Of a DNA stretch of 18,788 nucleotides, positions 1-6,580 are shown one piece after another. Within the stretch, counting starts at the first letter, position 1; every line of letters begins with the position of its first letter. This DNA is from UBA1124 sp963933095. GTDB lineage: Bacteria; Pseudomonadota; Gammaproteobacteria; Pseudomonadales; Cellvibrionaceae. Below the pieces are notes generated by a model. The model was given only the letters and a program-made list of their open reading frames with translations, did no database searches and was not told the DNA's origin. Position numbers and translations under genes: made by a program. The stretch lies in assembly GCA_963933095.1 (NCBI GenBank), contig CAWVSV010000049.1:1-18788 (forward strand), in the 5' to 3' direction.

Positions 1-95
1 CTTTCTCACTAATAAAAATATAGGTAATAAAAATAGTAGGCTGGGTACGCTATTTAATAATGATAGCGTAAGCAAGTAAAAATAAGAAAAATCTT

Positions 96-323
96 AATGG
101 CGCTTTTCAGGTGCGTTTGTTGGTGATCGGTAATAACGCCTTTTTATATAAGCCCGCGCGGTATTGCCGAGAATATTACTGTGCTGGAGTTCAATCTAGC
201 CGATGTATTTAATAAGGCTGCGATGAATTCGATGACGTTAGGTGGGTATATACAGCGACGGAGTCTTAATCACCGCAGCGAATTTTCGCAATGATACTAA
301 CTTCGGTCTGGATGAAACAATTT
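96..323 (+). pseudogene. Possible decayed protein-coding remnant
   Basis: There is no intact gene in 1-498, but protein-like sequence can be read across shifting + strand frames. Around 96-140 one frame gives NGAFQVRLLVIGNNA. From 127 a second frame is open for about 40 codons and includes ITVLEFNLADVFNKAAMNS and MTLGGYI. From about 253 a third frame gives SDGVLITAANFRNDTNFG and ends at a TAG at 321-323. The composition looks like a beta-rich protein and unlike random AT-rich DNA, which suggests one gene broken by at least two indels. No family is recognised. The reading is by eye and could be chance; 324-498 shows only short stop-riddled frames. Confidence 0.3.
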
Positions 324-498
324 AGCTGCTAATTAGCTTTTTGAGCATGAAGTTATTTATGTAAAGTATTGAATAGCCAATGCTTTTACTGGGGTGCCTT
401 TTTAATGCGCCGCGAGGCCTGCAATGTGGTTCAAAAGTGGTGAACCATCGAAATATTATTGAGATTATACGGAGCTATCAGCGCTCTTCTTGGCCGAC

Positions 499-1449
499 TT
501 AGTCTACGGTGGGGTTAAGTAGCTGCCAGTTGTCGACATTGGGATCAAATACTCCCGATTCTCGATAAGCGCGCAGCCAAATTCCTTTGCGTTTCATGGT
601 TTCGATACCGCGGTTAATGGCCTTGTAAACTTGTTCGCCAGCACTGTGTTTTTTAGAAATTGCGTAGTGACGGCTATCGTTTAAGGCCAGTTTAATATGA
701 GGAATGGGCACTAGATTAAATTTTCCGCGGTTTATAACTTGGCTCTTAGTACCTTGAAATGGGGCCAGTAAAAAGTCTACATCTTGCTTCATTACCATGC
801 TGGCCATCATGCGCCAGTGACGCACATTGTGCAGTTGCTTGAGATCAAGTGCTTCGAGTGCCTGCCAGTCCGCCGACCAAGCAATATTAGATGCGGCACT
901 AAGTTGCGATAAGTTTTCTTTATTACTTTCAAGAGCGCGCTGATTTTCAGGTGACGAGTAGAGACCGACAATATACTGGCCATGCTCTATGGTCGGGCTA
1001 CTCAGATACAAATCATTAGATCTGGCAGATAAGTCCTGCTGCCAGAACGTGTCGGCATGCATTAATATGCGGCCATCGCTAACTTGCTGCAGCGTGTGTT
1101 GGTAGTTATCGCTGTAGGGTTGAAAACGTAGTGCTTGCTTTATACCACCATAGTGCAGGGCTTGTTGCAGCAGTAGCATCTCCAGTATGACGCGACGAGT
1201 GATCCCCTCTGGCATCCGATAGTCGCTGAGTGCCAGTGGGTCGCGGCCTTGTAAAAATAAGTGATACTCTTTAACGGAATCAGAATGCGTGTGTATCAGT
1301 AAAGGTTTTAGGGCGATTGTGTCCGTATTAATGGCTTCTTCGGCCAGTGCGCTTGGTGGGTCTAAAATGCAGCATAGCAGTAAGTAGCCGACCACTATGG
1401 CAGTGAGCCGAAACTTCGATTGTTGGTTTCTAGCGTCGGCATGCTGCAT
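499..1449 (-). CDS. Exported solute-binding-like protein (periplasmic binding protein type 2 fold)
   Basis: Probable secreted protein of 316 residues resembling the extracellular solute-binding (SBP_bac_3-like) proteins that occur as orphans in many marine gammaproteobacteria. The N-terminus is a Sec signal peptide: a short charged segment, a hydrophobic core around residues 15-30 and a likely cut after SALA near residue 36. No lipobox is evident. The mature part has the alternating alpha/beta character of this fold, including a stretch with VDFLLAPFQGT and a C-terminal helix with YKAINRGIETMKRKGIW, where such proteins usually carry a conserved amphipathic helix. The frame stays open upstream to a TTG at 1539, but that would put 30 extra residues before the signal peptide, so the ATG at 1447-1449 is preferred. 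No transporter permease or ATPase gene is adjacent, so a sensory or scavenging role is as likely as transport. The ligand is unknown. Confidence 0.7.
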   Translation of the reverse strand: MQHADARNQQSKFRLTAIVVGYLLLCCILDPPSALAEEAINTDTIALKPLLIHTHSDSVKEYHLFLQGRDPLALSDYRMPEGITRRVILEMLLLQQALHYGGIKQALRFQPYSDNYQHTLQQVSDGRILMHADTFWQQDLSARSNDLYLSSPTIEHGQYIVGLYSSPENQRALESNKENLSQLSAASNIAWSADWQALEALDLKQLHNVRHWRMMASMVMKQDVDFLLAPFQGTKSQVINRGKFNLVPIPHIKLALNDSRHYAISKKHSAGEQVYKAINRGIETMKRKGIWLRAYRESGVFDPNVDNWQLLNPTVD

Positions 1450-1701
1450 AAATGGGTCGTTTTTATTTGCTGGCACAATTACGTTTGCGGCAGAATTAGC
1501 CGCGTGGCTCTGGCAAACCTGAGCCGCGTCTTTGTGCAAGGCCGCGGTTACCAGAAAGCTTTTTTTGATGGCCTTGTTACGGAGTACAGACGCTTCTTTA
1601 GAGCTGCTGTACTGAGCGCACTTAGCTTGAGAATTCTCAGCTATTTACCGCAAATACCATTGGCGCAGGGACTATAGATGCAAGGACTATGAGAGCAGAA
1701 T

Positions 1702-1848
1702 TTAGCGGCTTTGTCTTTTATCTTTTGTTCGGCAAGGAACCGCCGCGAGCTTGGTCGTGTTTTGTATACTGATAGGGTGTCTGCCCATCAGTGGTTGCTG
1801 TTTTTGTGGCAGGAAGGGCGTGTGAGCGCTGGCGCGTAAAAATCTCAT
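1702..1848 (-). CDS. Candidate small basic protein, 48 residues
   Basis: A leftward frame starts at an ATG (1846-1848) preceded, on its own strand, by AGGTG five bases upstream, a good Shine-Dalgarno sequence. It runs to TAA at 1702-1704. The predicted peptide begins MRFLRASAHTPF, is rich in Arg, Lys, Gln and Pro, and has no membrane segment or recognisable motif. It lies about 100 bases downstream of the CRP-type site and its -10, so it could be the first cistron of that transcript or a leader peptide before the solute-binding-like gene. Without homologues it could equally be chance; the well-placed ribosome binding site is the main argument for it. Confidence 0.25.
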   Translation of the reverse strand: MRFLRASAHTPFLPQKQQPLMGRHPISIQNTTKLAAVPCRTKDKRQSR

Positions 1849-1921
1849 AAATCACCTATATCTGTGTATTGTTTATTTTTATTATTTTTTGGCGCTATCT
1901 CTATGGAAGCGCTTATTGTCA

Positions 1922-1927
1922 TTCTTA
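1922..1927 (-). promoter_or_regulatory. Candidate -10 element of a CRP-dependent leftward promoter
   Basis: On the minus strand TAAGAA occupies 1927 down to 1922. Taken as the -10 hexamer it puts transcription start near 1915, about 40.5 bases from the centre of the CRP-type palindrome at 1955.5. That is the geometry of a class II CRP-activated promoter, where the activator covers the -35 position. No good -35 hexamer is seen, as expected for that class. The transcript would run toward the small ORF at 1702-1848 and then the solute-binding-like gene. Confidence 0.35.
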
Positions 1928-1947
1928 CGCTTTATGCTAAAAAATAA

Positions 1948-1963
1948 TGTGATGTGCGTCACA
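1948..1963. promoter_or_regulatory. Perfect CRP/Vfr-type binding palindrome
   Basis: The sequence TGTGA-TGTGCG-TCACA matches the core CRP consensus (TGTGA, six bases, TCACA) at all ten specified positions, and AT-rich DNA lies on the leftward side. It is 50 bases past the stop codon of the leftward acyltransferase gene. Binding by a CRP/Vfr-family cyclic AMP receptor protein is inferred from the consensus alone. Confidence 0.6.
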
Positions 1964-2013
1964 CTTTTTGGGCGGGTAGATCTTTTTTTGAACAAAAAGT
2001 AGGCGTTAATACC

Positions 2014-2934
2014 TTAATAAAGGCTGGCAGCACCTTGGGGCCGAGTTTTGAAGCGGCGCTGTATCCACAGATATTGCTCTGGCTGCTCGCGCACTATGCG
2101 CTCTATAAAGTCACTGATGACTTGAGCATCGGCTTGATCATCGCCGCTAGGGAAGTTTTCCAGTGCCGGTAAATAAATTAATTTATAGCCCTTGGCGCCC
2201 GGTAGGCGCTGCTGATATACCGGCACCACAGCGGCTTTACCCATACGAGCAAAAGTAGCCGTGGCGGTAATCATCGCGGTCGGCACGTTAAAGTAGGATA
2301 CAAATACACTGCCCTTAGCGCCGTGATCTTGATCGGGTGCATACCAAAAGATGCCCCCTTGGCGCAGGTGTTTAATCAGGCCGCGAACATTGTCGCTGGC
2401 AATAAAGGTCGCGTCGGGTCGACAGCTTTGACGGCCCCAGCGCTGCACCCAGTCATAGGCGGCATTGCGGTTGGTGCGATACATACCGCCCATACGAAAT
2501 TCAAGGCCCATAAAGGCGCCGCCAATATCGAGTGTGGTGAGGTGTGTGCCAAGCATTAATACCGAATTGTTCTCAGCCTGGGCCCGCTCAACATGCTCCC
2601 GACCTTCGACAGTATAAAGTCGACGCAGGCGCCAGCTAGGCCAAAACCACGCCATGGCTGTCTCAAAAGCAGCTATGCCGATCGACTCCAAGCTTTTTTT
2701 CAGAATGTGCTCGCGCTCGAGTGCGGTTTTATCGGGGTAGCAGATTTCTAAATCGCGTGCGGCAATCTTGCGGCGTTTGTGGTTGTAGCGATACACCAAC
2801 TTGCCCAGCCCTGTACCCATAAGTATTAGCAGCGGAAACGGCAATTGCACCAGCAGCGCCCATATGCCAATACCCAGCCACGTCAGCCAGTAACGGGGGT
2901 GAAGTAGAGCGAGTTTAAATCTATGCGCGGCCAT
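2014..2934 (-). CDS. Lipid A biosynthesis acyltransferase, LpxL/HtrB family
   Basis: Inner-membrane enzyme of 306 residues that adds a secondary acyl chain (lauroyl or similar, from acyl-ACP) to the Kdo-lipid A precursor in outer-membrane lipopolysaccharide synthesis. A hydrophobic anchor spans about residues 18-42. The family's HX4D catalytic motif is H131 to D136 (HLTTLD) within GTHLTTLDIGG. Further family blocks follow: MYRTNRN, the DQDHG segment, VPTAMITATATFARMG and the C-terminal RRFKTRP. Length is as expected (LpxL and LpxM are about 300-320). LpxL, LpxM and LpxP cannot be separated by eye, so no specific symbol is given. The ATG at 2932-2934 has only a weak ribosome binding site. It lies 58 bases downstream of the small acidic-protein gene and may be co-transcribed with it. 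Confidence 0.92.
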   Translation of the reverse strand: MAAHRFKLALLHPRYWLTWLGIGIWALLVQLPFPLLILMGTGLGKLVYRYNHKRRKIAARDLEICYPDKTALEREHILKKSLESIGIAAFETAMAWFWPSWRLRRLYTVEGREHVERAQAENNSVLMLGTHLTTLDIGGAFMGLEFRMGGMYRTNRNAAYDWVQRWGRQSCRPDATFIASDNVRGLIKHLRQGGIFWYAPDQDHGAKGSVFVSYFNVPTAMITATATFARMGKAAVVPVYQQRLPGAKGYKLIYLPALENFPSGDDQADAQVISDFIERIVREQPEQYLWIQRRFKTRPQGAASLY

Positions 2935-2961
2935 GGGCGAGACTCAATAAGCAGAGGCGCG

Positions 2962-2967
2962 ATTATA
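2962..2967 (-). promoter_or_regulatory. Possible -10 box upstream of the acyltransferase gene
   Basis: On the minus strand a perfect TATAAT lies at 2967-2962, 28 bases before the acyltransferase start. The hexamer 17 bases further upstream (TTCCCT) is a poor -35. It could give the acyltransferase gene its own promoter in addition to read-through from the gene upstream. Confidence 0.25.
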
Positions 2968-2992
2968 TGGCCTGCTACATAGTAAGGGAAAG

Positions 2993-3385
2993 TTAAACCA
3001 GTCCGTCTCGCAATTCATCGAGATCGACCGTGAAATAACAGCTATTGCACTGCACCGCTATACCATTCACACCATCTAAACTTTGGGCCAAATCGAGTAA
3101 TTTATTAACGGCAATTGAGGCTACTTGAAAGTCATCCTTGGCTAAAGTTTGCGACAGTTTTTGATTGTTGTGCACCAGCAAAAAAGAATCTTCCTCCATC
3201 ACCAGAGTCGGAACTTGCAGCTCTCGATCTTGAATACTGTCGGAGTCTACTTCGCTCGCATTGTCGCCCTCTTCGACCAGATGGTGAAAGTAAACGGTAT
3301 TGGTGGCGTTCTTACGAAAAAACTTAATGATGCGATCGGTATCGAGCTTGTCGACTAGTTTTTTAATTTCGGCTTCTGGGATCAT
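2993..3385 (-). CDS. Small acidic protein of unknown function
   Basis: A 130-residue cytosolic protein that I do not recognise. It has no signal peptide or membrane segment. It begins with a charged, probably helical segment (MIPEAEIKKLVDKLDTDR). A strongly acidic middle part follows around residues 38-70, with runs such as EEGDNASEVDSDS and MEEDSF. The C-terminal part is mixed alpha/beta and ends with a CNSC pair (residues 113-116) in AVQCNSCYFTVDLDELR. The two Cys two residues apart could bind metal or form a disulfide, though with only one pair this is uncertain. Start choice is firm: GGAG sits six bases before the ATG at 3383-3385. A candidate promoter lies about 40-70 bases upstream. The acyltransferase gene follows 58 bases later, so an envelope-related job is possible by association only. 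Confidence 0.7.
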   Translation of the reverse strand: MIPEAEIKKLVDKLDTDRIIKFFRKNATNTVYFHHLVEEGDNASEVDSDSIQDRELQVPTLVMEEDSFLLVHNNQKLSQTLAKDDFQVASIAVNKLLDLAQSLDGVNGIAVQCNSCYFTVDLDELRDGLV

Positions 3386-3424
3386 GGTTGTCTCCGCGAC
3401 AGCGAGCTAACTTATAGTTATGGC

Positions 3425-3453
3425 ATCTTAGAGTTTTGGCGCTAAATAACCAA
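3425..3453 (-). promoter_or_regulatory. Candidate sigma-70 promoter for the small acidic-protein gene
   Basis: Read on the minus strand, TTGGTT (3453-3448) and TAAGAT (3430-3425) are separated by exactly 17 bases. Start would be near 3418, giving a leader of about 33 bases. The match is moderate at both hexamers. Confidence 0.35.
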
Positions 3454-3522
3454 GCATTGTTCAGGCGAGTGACTAATTTTGAAAGGTGTCTTTCGGGACA
3501 GGTTGAGAGCGCAGGGTTAATA

Positions 3523-3931
3523 ATGAAGGAGGCATTTAAATTTATATATAGAGAATATTTATAGTCAAAGTTAATTGCCATATTAGAAAAATCACCTGGC
3601 TACATGCTAATAGTGAGCAGGTACTGGCAATATGGTAATGCCCTTAATTATGCGGCTGATGAGCTCCCCGTGCAGTAGAAACACTGCTTAGCAATATGAT
3701 ACCCATCAACAAGGCTGGACACTCTGTTAACCGACGAATTTTTCAATGCTGGATCGATAAAAGGAACTTTTCAGGTAGACGAGCTGCGCATAATAGATAT
3801 CTCTGCTGACTTCGACGCGGTTAATACTAACGATTGAATGAGGGTGCTAATAGGGGGGCACCAGTTCGCTGGCAGAGCCTTTAATGGATGCGGTTATTGC
3901 TATTAAATCGGCGCTTTATTTGAAGGTGTAA
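3523..3931 (+). pseudogene. Decayed gene remnant with in-frame stops and a frameshift
   Basis: A single + strand frame can be followed from ATG 3523-3525 to TGA 3835-3837, interrupted by TAG 3562, TAG 3676 and TGA 3697. Between these stops it reads like protein: SRYWQYGNALNYAADELPVQ, then DTLLTDEFFNAGSIKGTFQ and VDELRIIDISADFDAVNTND. After a shift to another frame, close to a run of six G at 3853-3858, it continues as SLAEPLMDAVIAIKSALYLK and stops at TAA 3929-3931, only five bases before the long palindromic terminator at 3937. The stop-to-terminator spacing is what an intact gene's 3' end would show, which supports a real but inactivated gene. No family is recognised, and the 5' limit is uncertain. 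Confidence 0.4.
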
Positions 3932-3936
3932 AACTA

Positions 3937-3996
3937 ATGTAGTGCCATTAAAAAAGGCTTGGTCATGAGACCAAGCCTTTTTTAATGGCACTACAT
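3937..3996. terminator. Bidirectional intrinsic terminator inside a 60-bp perfect palindrome
   Basis: Arms of 28 bp (3937-3964 and 3969-3996) are exact reverse complements around a four-base loop ATGA. The centre is a textbook terminator: GGCTTGGTC pairs with GACCAAGCC and is flanked by A6 on the left and T6 on the right, so it works in both directions. Beyond the T tract the arms keep matching for 13 more bases (ATGTAGTGCCATT), and for a few more if a single bulged A is allowed. It would end rightward transcription of the decayed gene and leftward read-through from mscS. Confidence 0.85.
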
Positions 3997-4075
3997 AGTT
4001 AACCAGAAGACTGCCTTTATCCTTCTTTGTAATTCATGCAGTTAATGCAAGTCGGTGACTCTTACAAATCACTTC

Positions 4076-4105
4076 GGCATTGCCGCTATCTATAGTGGCA
4101 ATGCC
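4076..4105. repeat. Inverted repeat downstream of the MscS-type gene
   Basis: Thirteen-base arms, GGCATTGCCGCTA at 4076-4088 and TAGTGGCAATGCC at 4093-4105, pair with one mismatch around loop TCTA. It lies 53 bases past the stop of the leftward channel gene. Neither side is followed by a T run, so it is more likely an mRNA 3'-end stabilising or attenuating hairpin than an autonomous terminator. Confidence 0.5.
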
Positions 4106-4157
4106 CGAGAGCTGTACTTGCGGTTGCTACACTTCCGGCAGAGCAGCATCCTTAATA

Positions 4158-4970
4158 CTAAGCTTGCTGATGCATGTGCACATCACGCTGAGGAAACGGT
4201 ATAGAAATACCCTGTGCATCAAAAGATTTTTTAATGCTTTCAGTAGTATCGAAATATATTCCCCAATAATCGGCGCTATCAGCCCACACACGCACGGTAA
4301 AGTTTACAGAACTATCGGCTAGCTCAGATACAACGATAACGGCGTCAGTGTCTTTGTGGATGCGCTGGTCGGCATCGAGTACGCTTTTTATAACGCTGCG
4401 CGCTTTATCGATGCAGTCGCTGTAACCAATACCAAAAACAAAATCGACACGACGTTTATCTTCGGCAGAATAGTTAGCGATATTACCGTTGGCTAGTGGG
4501 CCATTAGGGATGATGATTCGCTTGTTATCGGGCGTAAGTAATTGGGTGGTGAAAATTTGAATCTCTTTTACGCAGCCGATCTCGCCTTGGGCTTGAATCA
4601 CATCGCCTACCTTGTAGGGTTTGAATATTAGGATCAGTACGCCACCGGCGAAGTTTGACAAGCTACCCTGAAGCGCCAAGCCTATAGCGAGACCCGCAGC
4701 ACCAAGGACCGCAATAAAGGAAGTCGTCTCGATGCCCACCATGGAGGCCACACTGATTAGCAGCATAGCTTTTAGCAGAGTATTACCTAAATTGTGCAAG
4801 AAACCACGCAGGGTGGGCTCCATACCTTTCTTTTCCATGCCTTTAACAAACATCTTCATAGCAAAGCCGATTAGGCTCCAGCCTATAACTAGCGTGACGA
4901 TTGCGAGAAGTAGGTTTGGAGCATATGCGAGCACTAAAGCTTGAATAGCGTTGAGAGATTCCGTATTCAT
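4158..4970 (-). CDS. mscS: Small-conductance mechanosensitive channel, MscS family
   Basis: Inner-membrane channel of 270 residues, close to the roughly 286 of E. coli MscS, which opens under membrane tension to release solutes during hypo-osmotic shock. Two membrane helices lie at about residues 15-40 and 62-85. The pore-lining TM3 carries the diagnostic Gly/Ala-rich AVLGAAGLAIGLALQGSLSN followed by FAGGVLILIFKPYKVGD, then the beta domain (IQIFTTQLLTPDNKRIIIPN) and the C-terminal alpha/beta vestibule. On its strand GGA lies eight bases before the ATG. It is 117 bases downstream of rho on the same strand. Transcription is probably its own or read-through from rho, and ends at the hairpins at 4076-4105 and 3937-3996. 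Confidence 0.93.
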   Translation of the reverse strand: MNTESLNAIQALVLAYAPNLLLAIVTLVIGWSLIGFAMKMFVKGMEKKGMEPTLRGFLHNLGNTLLKAMLLISVASMVGIETTSFIAVLGAAGLAIGLALQGSLSNFAGGVLILIFKPYKVGDVIQAQGEIGCVKEIQIFTTQLLTPDNKRIIIPNGPLANGNIANYSAEDKRRVDFVFGIGYSDCIDKARSVIKSVLDADQRIHKDTDAVIVVSELADSSVNFTVRVWADSADYWGIYFDTTESIKKSFDAQGISIPFPQRDVHMHQQA

Positions 4971-5087
4971 AATTTATTCCGTAGTTAAAAAATTTAAATG
5001 ACCATTTTAAAGCCAGATCTCACGATTAGGCTTCTGTTACTTTTGTTACTGAACACTGAAGTTGCAGCGCCCTTCATAATCTACAGC

Positions 5088-6347
5088 TTATTTTCTTTTC
5101 ATCGACATGAAGAAATCATCGTTATTGTTGAAATCTTTCAGTTTGCCAAGCAAAAAGTCGGTGGCGCCGGTATCTTCCATATCAGTGAGCAGCTTGCGTA
5201 AAATCCACACGCGCTGTAGCTCGTCTTCTTTCATTAAAAGATCTTCGCGGCGTGTGCCGGAGCGACGCAGGTTAATAGCAGGGTAGATGCGCTTCTCGGC
5301 AATTTTTCGGTCGAGATGCAGCTCCTGATTACCAGTACCTTTAAACTCTTCGTAGATAACCTCATCCATTTTTGAACCGGTATCGACTAGAGTAGTCGCG
5401 ATAATAGTCAGGCTGCCGCCCTCTTCAATATTACGCGCAGCGCCGAAGAAACGCTTCGGACGCTCGAGAGCATGAGCGTCTACACCACCGGTCAGAACTT
5501 TGCCGGAGGAAGGAATGACGGTGTTATAGGCTCGCGCCAAGCGAGTGATGGAGTCGAGCAGAATGATCACATCTTTCTTGTGTTCCACCAGACGCTTAGC
5601 TTTTTCGATTACCATTTCGGCCACTTGTACATGGCGCGCAGGTGGCTCATCAAAGGTCGAGGCGACCACTTCGCCACGGACTGAGCGGCGCATTTCAGTT
5701 ACTTCTTCCGGGCGCTCGTCAATGAGCAATACGATCAAGTGACACTCGGGATTGTTGCGAGTGATGGCCTGAGCGATATTTTGCATCATGATAGTTTTAC
5801 CGGCTTTTGGCGGTGCTACTATCAAACCGCGCTGCCCTTTACCTATCGGGGAGATGAGGTCGATTACACGACCGGTTAAATCTTCCGATGAGCCGTTGCC
5901 CGCCTCTAGAACTAAACGCTTGTTGGGAAAGAGTGGCGTCAGGTTTTCGAACAGAATTTTGTTCTTGGAGTTTTCTGGCTTGTCGTAGTTGATCTGATCA
6001 ACTTTGAGCATAGCAAAGTAGCGTTCACCATCTTTTGGTGGACGAATTTTGCCCGAAATGCTGTCGCCGGTGCGCAGGTTAAAACGGCGTATTTGGCTGG
6101 GAGAGACATAAATATCATCAGGGCCAGCGAGAAAGGATGAGTCAGCTGAACGCAGAAAACCGAAGCCATCTTGAAGAATTTCCAGTACACCATCGCCGTA
6201 GATGTCTTCACCACCTTTAGCATGGCGTTTCAAAATATTGAAGAGTACTTCTTGTTTACGGTTGCGGCCAACGTTGTCTAGGCCCATATCTTTGGCGATG
6301 CCAATCAGTTCTTCAATAGGTTTGGCTTTCAGGTCGGTAAGATTCAT
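5088..6347 (-). CDS. rho: Transcription termination factor Rho
   Basis: Hexameric RNA-dependent ATPase/helicase that pulls RNA polymerase off untranslated transcripts. The 419-residue length equals the E. coli protein. In order: the N-terminal helical Rho domain (residues 1-45); the cold-shock-like primary RNA-binding fold with GFGFLR at 61-66; the P-loop APPKAGKT at 178-185; a Walker B strand VIILLDSITRLARAYN near 260-275; the Q/R-loop segment with GGVDAHALERPKRFFGAARN; and the C-terminal EKRIYPAINLRRSGTRRE. All essential motifs are intact. It follows trxA as in E. coli, but has its own promoter about 150 bases upstream. No canonical Shine-Dalgarno is seen before the ATG at 6345-6347, only an A-rich stretch. 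The leader probably allows autoregulation by Rho-dependent attenuation, inferred from E. coli. Confidence 0.98.
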   Translation of the reverse strand: MNLTDLKAKPIEELIGIAKDMGLDNVGRNRKQEVLFNILKRHAKGGEDIYGDGVLEILQDGFGFLRSADSSFLAGPDDIYVSPSQIRRFNLRTGDSISGKIRPPKDGERYFAMLKVDQINYDKPENSKNKILFENLTPLFPNKRLVLEAGNGSSEDLTGRVIDLISPIGKGQRGLIVAPPKAGKTIMMQNIAQAITRNNPECHLIVLLIDERPEEVTEMRRSVRGEVVASTFDEPPARHVQVAEMVIEKAKRLVEHKKDVIILLDSITRLARAYNTVIPSSGKVLTGGVDAHALERPKRFFGAARNIEEGGSLTIIATTLVDTGSKMDEVIYEEFKGTGNQELHLDRKIAEKRIYPAINLRRSGTRREDLLMKEDELQRVWILRKLLTDMEDTGATDFLLGKLKDFNNNDDFFMSMKRK

Positions 6348-6494
6348 AAATAATGCTTTTTTGAGGGGGTCGCAGATACGGCCAATAGGAATGGCTAGAT
6401 GCAGGCCCCGAAGTGGGGATTGAGAGTAAGGGAGAATGAAATTGTTGGTTACTTCTTTAGGCTAGACTATCCGGACAGGACGTCTGAAAAACTA
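6348..6494 (-). promoter_or_regulatory. rho mRNA leader with a short hairpin
   Basis: If transcription starts near 6494, rho has an untranslated leader of about 147 nt. It contains a small stable hairpin (CCCC at 6406-6409 facing GGGG at 6415-6418) and C-rich tracts with few G on the transcript strand, as Rho loading sites prefer. Rho autogenously attenuates its own leader in E. coli; the same here is inference. Confidence 0.4.
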
Positions 6495-6500
6495 AAATTG

Positions 6501-6529
6501 AGTATAGCGGCTTAATAACAGCAGTGCAA
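6501..6529 (-). promoter_or_regulatory. Candidate rho promoter
   Basis: On the minus strand TTGCAC (6529-6524) and TATACT (6506-6501) are separated by 17 bases. The -10 matches five of six consensus positions, the -35 only three. It lies just past the trxA terminator, so rho can be transcribed apart from trxA. Confidence 0.55.
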
Positions 6530-6540
6530 AAAAACAGTGC

Positions 6541-6576
6541 AATAAATAGCCGCTAAAGCTTGAGCGGCTATTTATT
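6541..6576 (-). terminator. Intrinsic terminator of trxA
   Basis: Fourteen-base perfect arms (6541-6554 and 6563-6576, core AGCCGCT/AGCGGCT) flank an eight-base loop. It begins four bases past the trxA stop codon. On the trxA strand the 3' arm ends in TATTTATT and a T7 run follows six bases later, consistent with Rho-independent termination. Confidence 0.65.
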
Positions 6577-6580
6577 CGAG

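Larger units (their letters stand above)
1450..2013. other. 564-base intergenic region with CRP-like site and small ORF
   Basis: The gap between the leftward solute-binding-like gene and the leftward acyltransferase gene contains a CRP/Vfr-type palindrome (1948-1963), a matching -10 (1922-1927) and a 48-codon leftward ORF with a good ribosome binding site (1702-1848), each listed separately. A short imperfect hairpin near 1769-1791 (arms CTGAT and GGG pairing with CCC and ATCAG) is not followed by a T run. The stretch 1850-1900 is very AT-rich. Frames on the + strand here are not supported as genes. Confidence 0.5.

Noticed and set aside
1420..1677. An 85-codon + strand frame
   Set aside because: Overlaps the 5' end of the exported protein gene antisense and has no ribosome binding site or family resemblance.
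3363..3581. A 72-codon leftward frame overlapping the small acidic-protein gene
   Set aside because: It overlaps the true start and promoter of that gene in another frame and runs antisense to the decayed + strand frame; no motif.
4998..5201. A 67-codon + strand frame between mscS and rho
   Set aside because: It overlaps the 3' end of rho antisense and has no convincing ribosome binding site; the hydrophobic start reflects T-rich DNA.
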